Counted from the stretch's first letter, positions 17,712 to 26,726 are shown. The stretch: DNA of 64,000 nt from an uncultured Flammeovirgaceae bacterium (GCA_937883755.1 CAKZYA010000024.1:1-64000), one strand, 5' to 3'. Translations and numbers: made by a program. The notes: generated from the letters alone by a model not told the origin.

Positions 17712-18305
17712 TCATACAGCCTTAACATGCATGTTTTTCGTGATTTGGGCTACCGTCTGGCGGGTAAGTCCAGTTAAATTGGCAATATCTTTTTGGGTAA
17801 GCAAAGTATGAATTGGAACAGATTTTCTCATATCAATGGTTACTTCCTGCCGATACTGTTGCAACAATTTTTTTACCCGCTCGGTAGGGCTAAGTGAAGC
17901 ATTAGCAAACAGTTTAGTCTCGGCTCGGCACCAGCGGCGTACCATTACTTTATGAAAACGCTCAGCTACATTTTTGTCTTCCTGGATCAACTCTTTGAAC
18001 AGCGAAGTAGAGCAACTGTGTACTTCCACAGAGGACAGTGCCTTAGCAAATTCGCTGAATACGTTACCGGGCAGATACTGAAGGTTACCAAAAAACTCAC
18101 CGGGACACACAATATCGTAGGTGATTTCAGTCCCTTTAGGCGAATAACTTCCAAGTTTGACAGCTCCCTGATTGAGAATAAATAGTCGGTTGAGGCGGTC
18201 AGTAGACAGGTAGATAAAATCCCCTCGACGATACCGCATTTTACTATATTCTTTTGGCGACAGATGAGAGGCTAGTAAGGGTAAGCTCAGTAGTAATTCA
18301 CTCAT
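17712..18305 (-). CDS. Crp/Fnr-family transcriptional regulator with short C-terminus
   Basis: 197 residues with an N-terminal cyclic-nucleotide-binding-like beta-roll (about residues 10-120, with GAVKLGSYSPKGTE and CPGEFFGNLQYL) and a C-terminal helix-turn-helix (LLTQKDIANLTGLTRQTVAQITKN). The usual phosphate-binding Arg-Ala-Ser cassette is not recognisable, so the domain may bind another ligand or none. The protein ends about eight residues after the recognition helix, so the beta-hairpin wing of typical Crp DNA-binding domains appears to be missing. It sits directly upstream of the Oar-like receptor on the same strand and is the best candidate to control it. Confidence 0.85.
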   Translation of the reverse strand: MSELLLSLPLLASHLSPKEYSKMRYRRGDFIYLSTDRLNRLFILNQGAVKLGSYSPKGTEITYDIVCPGEFFGNLQYLPGNVFSEFAKALSSVEVHSCSTSLFKELIQEDKNVAERFHKVMVRRWCRAETKLFANASLSPTERVKKLLQQYRQEVTIDMRKSVPIHTLLTQKDIANLTGLTRQTVAQITKNMHVKAV

Positions 18306-18383
18306 ACCCTACTAAACTAATCAGTCAAGATTCTCTCTCAATTTTTGTGTTATGCTTGTGTTAAGTTTGCCTGCCGAATACTT

Positions 18384-19661
18384 CTATTTCTGAGGGCGAC
18401 GTTTTTTCCAATAAGGATGACGAGGTTTCTTACTTTTTACACTTACGGAAGCATTTTCAGTTGATTTAGTTCGCGAATTTGCCTGGGGTGTGCTTGGCTG
18501 ACTTCCAGCAATAGATTCAGTATTACTTCCGAGGAAAGGATGGTCGTCTGCCACCGGAATTTTCTGATTAATAGTTCGCTGAATGTCGCGTAAGTAAGCT
18601 TTTTCCTCAGCGTCACAAAACGAAAGAGCAATGCCGCTGGCTCCGGCTCGCCCGGTTCGGCCAATACGATGAACATAAGTTTCGGGCACGTTGGGTAGAT
18701 CGTAGTTTACTACGTGCGACAACTCCTCCACATCAATACCTCGCGCTGCAATATCAGTGGCTACTAATACGTTCGTTTGCCCACTTTTAAAGCTACTTAA
18801 GGCTTTTTGCCGAGCCGTTTGGGATTTGTTTCCGTGAATGGCATTCGACTGGATACCAGCCCGCCCTAATAACTTTACAATTTTATTAGCCCCGTGTTTG
18901 GTTCGGGAGAAAACCAGTGCGGAGTCTATCGCTTCAGTTTGCAATAGGTGGACCAGTAGTTTTGCTTTACTTTTCTTCTCCACAAAGTATACTGACTGTT
19001 GCACTTTCTCGGCAGTGGTTTGCTCTGGTTTGATCGTCACCTTTTCAGGGTTACCCAGAATTTTCTGCGATAATTTCAGACTTTCAGGTGGTAAAGTAGC
19101 GGAGAAGAACAAGGATTGTCGTTGTTCAGGCAAGCGGGCGATAATCTTACGAATATCGTGGATGAAACCCATGTCAAGCATTTGGTCAGCTTCATCCAGC
19201 ACAAAGTACTCAATATCTTTTAGCGTGATAATGCCCTGATTCATCAGATCGAGCAACCGTCCGGGCGTAGCAATCAGCACATCTACTCCCCGCTGAAGAG
19301 CTTGTACCTGAGTACCCTGTTTTACTCCGCCAAAAATAACAGTGTTTCTGATACTCGTAAATCTGCCATAAGCTGTAAAACTCTCGTCTATTTGAATAGC
19401 TAGCTCTCTGGTGGGAGTCACTACTAAAGCTCTAATTTTGCGTCGGTTTGTTTCTCTCCGTTGGTCAAGGTGAAGATGCTGCAAAATTGGAATAGCGAAA
19501 GCAGCCGTTTTGCCAGTACCCGTCTGAGCACAGCCGAGTAAATCTCGTTTACGCAATAAAATCGGAATCGCTTGTTGTTGAATAGGAGTGGGGTGGGTAT
19601 ATCCTTCTGCCGCCAAGGCTTTTAAAATGGGGGCAGTAATTTTTAGGTCTTGAAAAGTCAT
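18384..19661 (-). CDS. DEAD-box RNA helicase (RhlE-like)
   Basis: A 425-residue ATP-dependent RNA helicase. It has a Q motif near the N-terminus (FQDLKI...[10 protein letters not shown]), Walker A AQTGTGKT (45-52), PTRELA, DEAD at 156-159, SAT at 187-189, and the C-terminal RecA motifs [18 protein letters not shown] and [11 protein letters not shown] basic, low-complexity tail (about 375-425) ends [12 protein letters not shown] and probably binds RNA. Its length and tail fit RhlE-type helicases of Bacteroidota. It lies downstream of a cold-shock-domain gene on the same strand, suggesting a shared role in unfolding RNA at low temperature. Confidence 0.93.
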   Translation of the reverse strand: MTFQDLKITAPILKALAAEGYTHPTPIQQQAIPILLRKRDLLGCAQTGTGKTAAFAIPILQHLHLDQRRETNRRKIRALVVTPTRELAIQIDESFTAYGRFTSIRNTVIFGGVKQGTQVQALQRGVDVLIATPGRLLDLMNQGIITLKDIEYFVLDEADQMLDMGFIHDIRKIIARLPEQRQSLFFSATLPPESLKLSQKILGNPEKVTIKPEQTTAEKVQQSVYFVEKKSKAKLLVHLLQTEAIDSALVFSRTKHGANKIVKLLGRAGIQSNAIHGNKSQTARQKALSSFKSGQTNVLVATDIAARGIDVEELSHVVNYDLPNVPETYVHRIGRTGRAGASGIALSFCDAEEKAYLRDIQRTINQKIPVADDHPFLGSNTESIAGSQPSTPQANSRTKSTENASVSVKSKKPRHPYWKKRRPQK

Positions 19662-19689
19662 TTTGGTATTTATAAGTGAAATCAGTATT

Positions 19690-19754
19690 CCCTATTGGCT
19701 CTGTAAAATCAATAGGGGGTAGGCTTCTGAAAGTGAGTGTCTTCTCTTCAGAAG
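19690..19754 (-). promoter_or_regulatory. Tandem hairpins in the leader of the RNA helicase gene
   Basis: CCCTATTG (19690-19697) faces CAATAGGG (19710-19717), and CTTCTGAA (19724-19731) faces TTCAGAAG (19747-19754). Both 8-bp stems lie 29-93 bases before the helicase start, between it and the cold-shock gene. Neither has a T tract, so they look like leader structure, not terminators. Confidence 0.5.
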
Positions 19755-19871
19755 TCTAATGAATTAAATAATAATTGTGATATGGGGTAGGATAGAAAAA
19801 CAATAGAGTAGACGTATACTGAGCCTACTCCTTACTTGGAAATGAGTTGTTGGAAAGAGCAGATGCTGAAG

Positions 19872-20315
19872 CTACTTTTTGACCTTAACGGCATTCATTC
19901 CTTTCATGCCCTGCTCCAACTCAAAGGTTACTAAATCGCCCTCATCTACTTCGTCGATCAAGCCAGTAACGTGGACAAAGTACTTTTCATGCTTATCAGC
20001 ATCTTTAATAAAGCCGTACCCTTTTTCGTGATTGAAGAATTCAACCCGTCCGGTACGCACGGCTGATTCTTCTTCTTTCTCTTTGGGGGGAATGCCAATG
20101 ATAATATCTTCGGCTTTTACCTTTTTCTTCTTATCCGGATCAGGTGGAGTGTCAGTAATATTTCCATTTTCATCCACGTAAGCAATCATATCATCGAGAC
20201 CACTGCTCGAGGCATTTTCCTGACGCTCTTCCTTTCTTTGCTGCTTTTCTTGCTTTTTCTTTAAACGCTTTTTCTCTTTTTCTTTTTTACTAAAGGTTTC
20301 TCGCGATTTCGCCAT
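19872..20315 (-). CDS. Cold-shock-domain RNA-binding protein with basic N-terminal extension
   Basis: 147 residues. The C-terminal cold-shock domain (86-147) carries RNP1 KGYGFIKD at 98-105 and RNP2 YFVHV at 112-116. The first 35 residues are Lys/Glu/Gln-rich and likely form a charged coil. The middle links the two with IAYVDENGNITDTPPDP. This extended CspA-type architecture is common in Bacteroidota. It lies upstream of a DEAD-box helicase on the same strand, a pairing that fits RNA chaperone work. Its own leader contains a 7-bp inverted repeat. Confidence 0.9.
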   Translation of the reverse strand: MAKSRETFSKKEKEKKRLKKKQEKQQRKEERQENASSSGLDDMIAYVDENGNITDTPPDPDKKKKVKAEDIIIGIPPKEKEEESAVRTGRVEFFNHEKGYGFIKDADKHEKYFVHVTGLIDEVDEGDLVTFELEQGMKGMNAVKVKK

Positions 20316-20337
20316 ATTTTATTGGGTATTTACTTTG

Positions 20338-20368
20338 CAACGAACTCGCGTGAAGAAACGTTTCGTTG
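20338..20368 (-). promoter_or_regulatory. Inverted repeat in the leader of the cold-shock gene
   Basis: CAACGAA (20338-20344) faces TTCGTTG (20362-20368), 23-53 bases before the start of the cold-shock-domain gene. It could be a leader hairpin. Structured leaders are known in cspA genes of other bacteria; here this is inference. Confidence 0.4.
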
Positions 20369-20533
20369 GTGAAAAATAGATAGCTTATGTAGTGGCAAAA
20401 ATAGTGCGCACTTTCTAATTTTGGCAAAGTTTCTCATGAAAGATGTGTGCTGTCGAACGCTGAGTCAACAGGAAAGAGTATTTTTAGTAGTATCACGCAT
20501 GTTTTATCTTGCCAAGTCGTCAATAAAAGATTT

Positions 20534-21151
20534 ATGAATAAAATAGTAATCATCGTCATCAGTTTAGTTGCTGTTGGTGTACTGGCTTACTCACTACAAG
20601 GTGGAGAAAGCGAAGAAGATTACACCGAACGGATTTTAAAGGAGCGGGAAAACATCCGTAACTTTTTGCGAGGCTCAGGTGAGTCGCCTTTCGCACCCGA
20701 TAGTATTTCGTTTAAAGAATTAAACTACTATGAGCCGAATCTGGCTTATCGCGTGAATGCTCGTCTTGATCGTATTGACGACCATAAGTTACTGACCTTG
20801 CCTACTTCCGACGGAAAAGATGAAAAATACATTCGGTACGGCTACGCGACTTTTAATATCAATGGGCAATCCCAAAAGTTATTGGTACTGCAACCTTTTG
20901 AACAACAGCAGCCCCCCATGCTATTCGTTGCTTTTGCTGATGCTACTAGTGGGGAAGAAACCTACGGTGGAGGGCGCTACCTGAATGTAGAGATGCCGAG
21001 TCGTACCGGACAGAAAAGTTTGGAGCTAGATTTTAACTTGGCGTACAATCCGTACTGCGCTTATAATCCTACGTTTAGCTGTCCACTGCCTCCCCGGGAA
21101 AATGTATTAGAGGTTCCCATTCCGGTGGGTGAGAAAAATTTTGGTGATTAG
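20534..21151 (+). CDS. DUF1684 domain protein, N-terminally anchored
   Basis: 205 residues. An N-terminal hydrophobic segment (MNKIVIIVISLVAVGVLAYSL) anchors or exports the protein. The rest is a DUF1684 domain with its hallmark GGGRYLNVEMP and the C-terminal LDFNLAYNPYCAYNPTFSCPLPPREN. The family is of unknown function and is widespread in Bacteroidota. I chose the ATG at 20534 over a GTG at 20447 because the hydrophobic signal begins there and the upstream residues look non-coding. It is followed directly by a heptamer element and rnhB. Confidence 0.85.
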   Translation: MNKIVIIVISLVAVGVLAYSLQGGESEEDYTERILKERENIRNFLRGSGESPFAPDSISFKELNYYEPNLAYRVNARLDRIDDHKLLTLPTSDGKDEKYIRYGYATFNINGQSQKLLVLQPFEQQQPPMLFVAFADATSGEETYGGGRYLNVEMPSRTGQKSLELDFNLAYNPYCAYNPTFSCPLPPRENVLEVPIPVGEKNFGD

Positions 21152-21234
21152 TCCATAGCAGTCAGTTGACAGTCCACAGTGACTTGCTGTATGTAAAAGT
21201 AAAAAACCTGTCGACTGTGGATCGTTGACCGTCG
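21150..21234. repeat. Heptamer-phased intergenic element B
   Basis: 85 bp of 7-bp units. The left arm (21150-21184) has AGTC-type units (AGTCCAT, AGTTGAC, AGTCCAC). The right arm (21207-21234) has ACTGTGG, ATCGTTG and ACCGTCG. The arms pair through TCCACAGT (21173-21180) and ACTGTGGA (21214-21221). The first unit starts inside the stop codon of the DUF1684 gene. It shares AGTCCAT-type words with element D. Confidence 0.8.
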
Positions 21235-21250
21235 GCTAAATCGTTAAAAA

Positions 21251-21829
21251 ATGTTAAAAAGTGCATTTACTACTGACCTGGTTGAAGCGGGTTGCGATGA
21301 AGTAGGCCGAGGGTGTTTGGCTGGTCCTGTAGTGGCAGCGGCGGTGATTCTACCCAAGGATTTTACCCACGTAATCCTCACTGATTCCAAGCAGCTTTCG
21401 GCAGAAAATCGAACCCAGCTAGCCAAGGAAATTAAAGCACAGGCACTAGCCTATGCGGTGGCTGAAGTGAGCAATGAACAAATCGATGAGATCAATATTT
21501 TGAATGCTTCTTTCCTAGCGATGCACCAAGCACTAGATGCCCTAAGTGTACGACCGGAGTTTATTTTGGTGGACGGAAACCGCTTTAATCCCTATCCGTT
21601 TGTGTCCCATGAATGCGTTGTAAAGGGTGATCAGCGATACTTTTCTATCGCAGCTGCCTCGGTTTTAGCCAAAACTTACCGAGATAGTTTGATGCAGCGG
21701 TTAGCCGAAGAGCATCCGCAGTATGGTTGGGAAAGTAATGTGGGCTACCCTACGTCAGCCCACCGTCAGGCTATTCGGCAACACGGTATCACGCCCTGGC
21801 ACCGGAAAAGTTTTGCGGGGTGTAAATAG
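21251..21829 (+). CDS. rnhB: Ribonuclease HII
   Basis: 192 residues. It cleaves the RNA strand of RNA-DNA hybrids and removes misincorporated ribonucleotides. Acidic catalytic residues D16 and E17 sit in the signature AGCDEVGRGCLAGPVVAA. D108 is in ILVDGNRF, and the last conserved region is AAASVLAKTYRDSLM. LTDSKQLS is the family's second motif. Length is normal. It is flanked on both sides by heptamer elements and lies upstream of uppS on the same strand. Confidence 0.96.
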   Translation: MLKSAFTTDLVEAGCDEVGRGCLAGPVVAAAVILPKDFTHVILTDSKQLSAENRTQLAKEIKAQALAYAVAEVSNEQIDEINILNASFLAMHQALDALSVRPEFILVDGNRFNPYPFVSHECVVKGDQRYFSIAAASVLAKTYRDSLMQRLAEEHPQYGWESNVGYPTSAHRQAIRQHGITPWHRKSFAGCK

Positions 21830-21917
21830 TGCTTTAGTATTAATAGCTTCATGGTGTTATAGTACTAAAGTATTGAAAGTTACTGGACTCCGAACTCAAA
21901 ACTTTAATACACTAACC
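21827..21917. repeat. Probable heptamer-phased intergenic element F
   Basis: Starts at the stop codon of rnhB. CTTTAGTA (21832-21839) faces TACTAAAG (21863-21870), and a second weaker pairing joins TATTGAAAGTT (21871-21881) to the later AACTTTAATA. Units such as CCGAACT and CAAAACT keep a 7-bp step in the right half. The period is less regular than in the other elements, so membership is tentative. Confidence 0.5.
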
Positions 21918-22003
21918 CTGTAATACCTGAATATCATCGCACGCTAGGTCTGCTATATTCGACTAAATTTTTGTACCTTGCGAGCAATCTCGGATGAGTG
22001 AGC

Positions 22004-22741
22004 ATGAAAGAAAAAATAGACCTTAGCAATTTGCCCCAACACATTGCCGTTATTATGGACGGGAATGGTCGGTGGGCGAAGAAGAAAGGAGCCGAGCGAG
22101 TGTTTGGTCATCGTAACGCAATTAAAGCGGTGCGCGAAGTGACCGAAGGTTGTGCCGAGCTAGGTGTCGGTTTTCTGACACTATACGCCTTTTCTACCGA
22201 AAACTGGGGGCGGCCTAGGCTAGAGGTTGAAGCACTAATGCAATTGCTGGTAACTACAATCAGTAATGAGATTGAGACACTGATGAAAAATAACGTTCGC
22301 CTGCAATCTATTGGTGATGTTGAAAGGCTACCTGGTAACTGCCACCGTAAACTTCAGGAAGCCATCGAACTTACCCAGGATAATAGCGGTTTAACGTTAA
22401 TATTGGCTCTCAACTATAGTGGGCGCTGGGAGATTGCCGAAGCAGTAAAGAACATTGCCAGAATGGCTCAAAATGGGCTGATTGCCCCTGGAGATATTGA
22501 CCAGCAAATGATTGCTGAACAACTAACAACCCGCAATATACCCGACCCCGAATTGCTTATTCGTACCAGTGGTGAAATGCGAATTAGTAATTTTCTACTT
22601 TGGCAGATCGCCTATACCGAATTATATATGACCCAACTGCTCTGGCCTGATTTCCGGCGAGAGCATTTATACGAGGCAATTATTGCCTACCAACAGCGCG
22701 AGCGTAGATTTGGAAAAATCAGTGAGCAAGTAAAAACGTAA
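22004..22741 (+). CDS. uppS: Undecaprenyl diphosphate synthase (cis-prenyltransferase)
   Basis: Makes the C55 lipid carrier for peptidoglycan and O-antigen synthesis from farnesyl and isopentenyl diphosphates. The catalytic Asp lies in VIMDGNGRWAKKKG (D19). FSTENW and the C-terminal RTSGEMRISNFLLWQ with ELYMTQLLWPDF are the conserved substrate-binding segments. I chose the ATG at 22004 over a GTG at 21998, giving 245 residues, the usual length. The stop overlaps the bamA start as TAATG, so translation of bamA is probably coupled. Confidence 0.96.
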   Translation: MKEKIDLSNLPQHIAVIMDGNGRWAKKKGAERVFGHRNAIKAVREVTEGCAELGVGFLTLYAFSTENWGRPRLEVEALMQLLVTTISNEIETLMKNNVRLQSIGDVERLPGNCHRKLQEAIELTQDNSGLTLILALNYSGRWEIAEAVKNIARMAQNGLIAPGDIDQQMIAEQLTTRNIPDPELLIRTSGEMRISNFLLWQIAYTELYMTQLLWPDFRREHLYEAIIAYQQRERRFGKISEQVKT

Positions 22742-25494
22742 TGAAGTATTTAGTAACTCTAATAGTCCTACTAGCTCTCCTTACTGAAGGAGCCTTTGCC
22801 CAAATTGGAGTAGGGCGCCGTCGTACCCAACCCACCCCTCAGCAATCGGTCGATTACAATAATCCGCAGGAGTACGAGATTGCTGAAATTACAGTTTCTG
22901 GTAACAAAGGCTTGGATGCCAATGCAATTATCTCGTTATCAGGTCTTTCGGTAGGAGATAAAATTCGAGTGCCTGGTCCTGCTGTGAGTTCGGCCATCAA
23001 AAAGCTATGGAAAAGTCGTATTCTAGGTGATGTTTCGGTCTCAGCTACTAAGATTGAGGACGGAAAAATATATTTAGTTATCAGCTTGGCAGAGAAGCCT
23101 CGCCTGAGCCGGATTGTTCTAGATGGGGTAAATAGTAGTCAGGAAACGGAAATTACTGACGACCTGACACTGATTAAGGGGCAAATTGTAGACGATGCCC
23201 TAATTAACCGCGCCCGCCTTACTGTCAAAAACTTCTTTGTAGACAAAGGCTACCTTAACGTAGAGGTAGATATTCAGCAAAAACAAGATACATTACTGAA
23301 TAATGCGATTGCCCTCAATATCAATGTGGATAAGGGAGATAAGGTGAAAATTAACCGGGTTAACTTCATCGGAAACGAAGCTATATCAGGCAAGAAGTTG
23401 AAGGGAAAGATGAAGAATACGAATGAGCGGGTACGTTTTACGCTCATCAAAGATTGGGTAAACCGCCTATTCAATATTACTCCCAAAAAAGTTGGCAATT
23501 TTGTAACCAAGCAAGAAGATAAGTCTTTTGACGATGTACGTTCCTATGTGAATGAACATGTGAAGCTGAATTTCTTTAATGGTTCTAAGTTCATCCGCGA
23601 TGATTTTAAAACCGATAAGCAAGCTGTTATTGATTTCTATAATTCTAAGGGCTACCGCGATGCGGCTATTGTCTCAGATAGCGTTTACAAATCGGGTGAT
23701 GATGCCATCAGTATAGATATTGAGGTAGATGAAGGTGATAAGTACTACTTCCGGGATATTATCTGGACAGGTAATTATGTGTACGAAGATGAAGTGCTAG
23801 AGCGAGTTTTGGGTATTGCGAAAGGTGATGTTTATGATTTAGAAAATTTGAACAAACGCCTTAACTTCAATCCGCAAGGGGCGGATGTTAGTGCCCTTTA
23901 CATGGATAACGGCTACCTATTTTTCCGGGTAGATCCAATTGAGGTACAGATAGAGGAGGATTCTATTGATATTGAGATGCGGATTTTTGAGGGAGAACAG
24001 GCAACAATCAGTAAGATTATCATTACGGGTAATGATCGTACGAATGACCACGTGATCCGGCGGGAAATCCGTACACTGCCAGGACAGAAATTTAGCCGTA
24101 GTGACCTGATTCGTACCCAACGGGAGCTATCTCAGCTAGGGTACTTTGATCCCGAGCAGATTGGTATCAATCCTATTCCAAACCCTGCTGATGGAACAGT
24201 AGATATTGAATATGCATTGGTAGAGAAGCCCAGCGATCAGATTGAGTTGTCCGGTGGTTGGGGTGGTTTTATGGGCTTTGTAGGTACACTGGGATTAGTA
24301 TTTAATAATTTCTCAGTGAAGAATATTCCGCACTTTGATCGCTGGCGACCACTACCGATTGGTGACGGTCAAAAGCTTTCATTACGGGTGCAAGCCAATG
24401 GGCGGTTCTTTCAAAATTACTCTGCTACCTTTTCTGAGCCTTGGCTAGGAGGTAAAAAACCGAACAGTCTGACTATTGGCCTTTCTCACCAAATTCTTCG
24501 TAGTACTACGGGATTCGGCGGGCTTGGCGGGTTCAATCAATTTGGTGGTCAATTTGGGGGCTTTGGAGGAGTTCCACAAATTGGCGGCTCAATGCGAATA
24601 ACAAATCTTAGTGTAGGTCTAGGACGGCGGCTTCGTTGGCCCGATGACTACTTCACTATGAGTAACTCACTGGTGTACCGACGTTATGACTTGGATGAGT
24701 ACCAAGATATTGGTATTGGTTTCACTAGTGGTATTTCTAATAATTTATCGTTTAATACGACTATTGCTCGAAATAGCATAGATAACCCCATGTTCCCCCG
24801 TACCGGTTCATCTATATCACTGGAAGTAGCCCTTACTCCTCCTTTCTCTGTCTTTGATAGCGATCTTGATTATACTGAGCCTATTATTACTGATGATCCA
24901 GCTGAGCGACAAGAGTTATACGCCGAGCGTTACAATTGGCTAGAGTATCACCGTTGGATGTTTGACGCTAAACACTACACCCAGCTAGGTAAAAATTTAG
25001 TGCTTAATACCAATATCCACTTTGGCTTTTTTGGTTCTTACAAAGATAACACCATCAACTCGCCGTTTGAACGATTCACGTTAGGAGGGGCAGGAATGGC
25101 TGGTCAGAACTTCTTTGTGGCGGAAGAGCAAATCGGACTGCGGGGCTATCCTGAGCGAGCATTTAGACCGCTAGATGGTACAGGAGCTCGGGGAGGAATC
25201 GCTTACAACAAGTTCTCAGCAGAGTTGAGATACCTAGTTTCTCCTAATCCTGCTGCTACTATCTTCGTACTGGGTTTCGTGGAAGGGGGTAACAATTTTG
25301 CCGATTTTAATGAATATAACCCCTTTGATCTGTATAAATCAGCGGGAGTAGGTGCCCGTATCTTTATGCCAGCCTTTGGTTTGCTAGGCATTGACTGGGG
25401 ATATGGTTTTGATACTATTCCAAATATACCCGGTTTGCAGGCTCGCCCTCCTGGACCAGAGTTCCACTTCCGTATAGGCCAGCAAATTCGCTAA
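22741..25494 (+). CDS. bamA: Outer membrane protein assembly factor BamA (Omp85)
   Basis: 917 residues. Core of the machine that inserts beta-barrel proteins into the outer membrane. The signal peptide (about 1-20, ending AFAQ) is followed by POTRA repeats up to about residue 470 (TVSGNKGLDANAI; IVLDGVNSSQE; IIWTGNYVYEDEV; IIITGNDRTNDHVI) and a C-terminal barrel. The barrel includes LGGAGMAGQN...GLRGYPERAF, a version of the conserved Omp85 lid-loop region. Residues about 591-620 form a Gly/Phe-rich stretch (GFGG repeats), predicted to be a surface loop. Two Skp genes follow, as is usual. Confidence 0.95.
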   Translation: MKYLVTLIVLLALLTEGAFAQIGVGRRRTQPTPQQSVDYNNPQEYEIAEITVSGNKGLDANAIISLSGLSVGDKIRVPGPAVSSAIKKLWKSRILGDVSVSATKIEDGKIYLVISLAEKPRLSRIVLDGVNSSQETEITDDLTLIKGQIVDDALINRARLTVKNFFVDKGYLNVEVDIQQKQDTLLNNAIALNINVDKGDKVKINRVNFIGNEAISGKKLKGKMKNTNERVRFTLIKDWVNRLFNITPKKVGNFVTKQEDKSFDDVRSYVNEHVKLNFFNGSKFIRDDFKTDKQAVIDFYNSKGYRDAAIVSDSVYKSGDDAISIDIEVDEGDKYYFRDIIWTGNYVYEDEVLERVLGIAKGDVYDLENLNKRLNFNPQGADVSALYMDNGYLFFRVDPIEVQIEEDSIDIEMRIFEGEQATISKIIITGNDRTNDHVIRREIRTLPGQKFSRSDLIRTQRELSQLGYFDPEQIGINPIPNPADGTVDIEYALVEKPSDQIELSGGWGGFMGFVGTLGLVFNNFSVKNIPHFDRWRPLPIGDGQKLSLRVQANGRFFQNYSATFSEPWLGGKKPNSLTIGLSHQILRSTTGFGGLGGFNQFGGQFGGFGGVPQIGGSMRITNLSVGLGRRLRWPDDYFTMSNSLVYRRYDLDEYQDIGIGFTSGISNNLSFNTTIARNSIDNPMFPRTGSSISLEVALTPPFSVFDSDLDYTEPIITDDPAERQELYAERYNWLEYHRWMFDAKHYTQLGKNLVLNTNIHFGFFGSYKDNTINSPFERFTLGGAGMAGQNFFVAEEQIGLRGYPERAFRPLDGTGARGGIAYNKFSAELRYLVSPNPAATIFVLGFVEGGNNFADFNEYNPFDLYKSAGVGARIFMPAFGLLGIDWGYGFDTIPNIPGLQARPPGPEFHFRIGQQIR

Positions 25495-25526
25495 CTTCGC
25501 TTTGTCTACCACATAAGTTGCCCGCT

Positions 25527-26090
25527 ATGGCTAAGATTGTTTTCCTTGATAAGGGGGTTTTATTAATAGTTTTTGTAACTTTGTGCGCTTTATTGGCGTC
25601 CTCCTCAGTATTTGGCCAGAAATTTGGATACATAAATACGGAGTACATCTTAAATAAGATGCCTGAGTACCAAGAAGCACAAGGAGAGATAGATCAATTG
25701 GCTACCCAATGGCAGAGCGAGATACAGGGAATGCAGCAGGAGGTAGACAACATGTACAGTGAGTTAAAGGCCGAGGAAGTATTATTAACTGCCGAAATGC
25801 GTCGAGAACGCAATGAAACCATTCAGCAAAAGGAACAAACACTGAAAGAGTATCAGCAAAAAGTGTTTGGATTTGAGGGGTTGTATTACCTCAAAAAGCA
25901 GGAGCTAGTCAAGCCCATACAAGAACAGGTATTTGAGGCAGTAGAAAAAGTAGCCGAAGAAAACAAGCTACAAATTGTATTTGATAAATCCGGTGATTTA
26001 GTCATGATTTATACTAATCCTATTCACGATTATACTGATTATGTGTTAGACGAATTGGGGTTAGGCGAACGAGAAGACACTATTCGATAA
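25527..26090 (+). CDS. Skp/OmpH-family periplasmic chaperone (first copy)
   Basis: 187 residues: a signal peptide (to about residue 30, ending SSVFGQ) and then the family start KFGYINTEYILNKMPEYQ. A long Gln/Glu-rich coiled coil (about 45-125) forms the tentacle arms of the trimer that holds unfolded outer membrane proteins. The short C-terminal beta region IVFDKSGDLVMIY is typical. The ATG at 25527 was preferred over a TTG at 25518. It lies 32 bases after bamA and 23 before a second Skp gene. Confidence 0.9.
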   Translation: MAKIVFLDKGVLLIVFVTLCALLASSSVFGQKFGYINTEYILNKMPEYQEAQGEIDQLATQWQSEIQGMQQEVDNMYSELKAEEVLLTAEMRRERNETIQQKEQTLKEYQQKVFGFEGLYYLKKQELVKPIQEQVFEAVEKVAEENKLQIVFDKSGDLVMIYTNPIHDYTDYVLDELGLGEREDTIR

Positions 26091-26113
26091 ATTTAATGTA
26101 ACTTATAATTAGT

Positions 26114-26668
26114 ATGAAGCGAAATATTTTAGTAGCAATAAGTGTGTTAGCACTATTCTTTACTGCCGAGGCACAAGCCCAGCAAAAATTCGGTTTTGTT
26201 AGTACCGAGTACGTGCTGAGCCAAATGCCTGAATCTAAGTCTATTCAATCTGAGTTGCAAGCCTACCAGCGACAGCTAGTAAATAAAATTCAGGCCACTA
26301 CCCAAGGATTTCAGACCCAACTAGATGCGTACCAAAAAGGAGCTGCCACGATGACTGAAGATGCCCGGGCTGCCAAGGAAAAAGAATTGCAGGATTTACA
26401 AACCCAAATTCAGCAAGACCAGCAAGAAGCTCAGGTAAATCTACAGCGCAAAGAGGCCGAGTTATTGCAGCCAGCCTTGGATAAAATTCAAAAGTCTATT
26501 GATGCAGTAGCCAAAGAAAACAGCTACACGCATGTATTTAGCTTAGACGTTGCCGGAAACCCAATTCTGCTGTACGTAGAAAATCAAGATGAAGCCGATA
26601 TTTCGGATCTAGTGCTTAAGAACATGGGCATTACCCCTACTGAAGCCAATAACTCTGGTTCTAACTAA
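26114..26668 (+). CDS. Skp/OmpH-family periplasmic chaperone (second copy)
   Basis: 184 residues, paralogous to the gene before it: a signal peptide ending AEAQAQ, KFGFVSTEYVLSQMPESKS, a coiled coil rich in Gln (about 40-130) and a C-terminal HVFSLDVAGNPILLYV strand region. The two copies keep the same start motif but differ through the coil, so they probably form distinct or mixed trimers. A strong terminator follows and ends the uppS-bamA-skp-skp operon. Confidence 0.92.
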   Translation: MKRNILVAISVLALFFTAEAQAQQKFGFVSTEYVLSQMPESKSIQSELQAYQRQLVNKIQATTQGFQTQLDAYQKGAATMTEDARAAKEKELQDLQTQIQQDQQEAQVNLQRKEAELLQPALDKIQKSIDAVAKENSYTHVFSLDVAGNPILLYVENQDEADISDLVLKNMGITPTEANNSGSN

Positions 26669-26697
26669 CCAAGGATAAAGTTTTAAGATCTTCATTA

Positions 26698-26726
26698 AGC
26701 CAGGCAATTTTGTCTGGCTTTTTTTT
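26698..26726 (+). terminator. Intrinsic terminator of the bamA-skp operon
   Basis: Stem AGCCAG / CTGGCT (26698-26703 and 26714-26719), extended by an inner CA/TG pair, then eight T, 30 bases after the stop codon. Confidence 0.9.
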
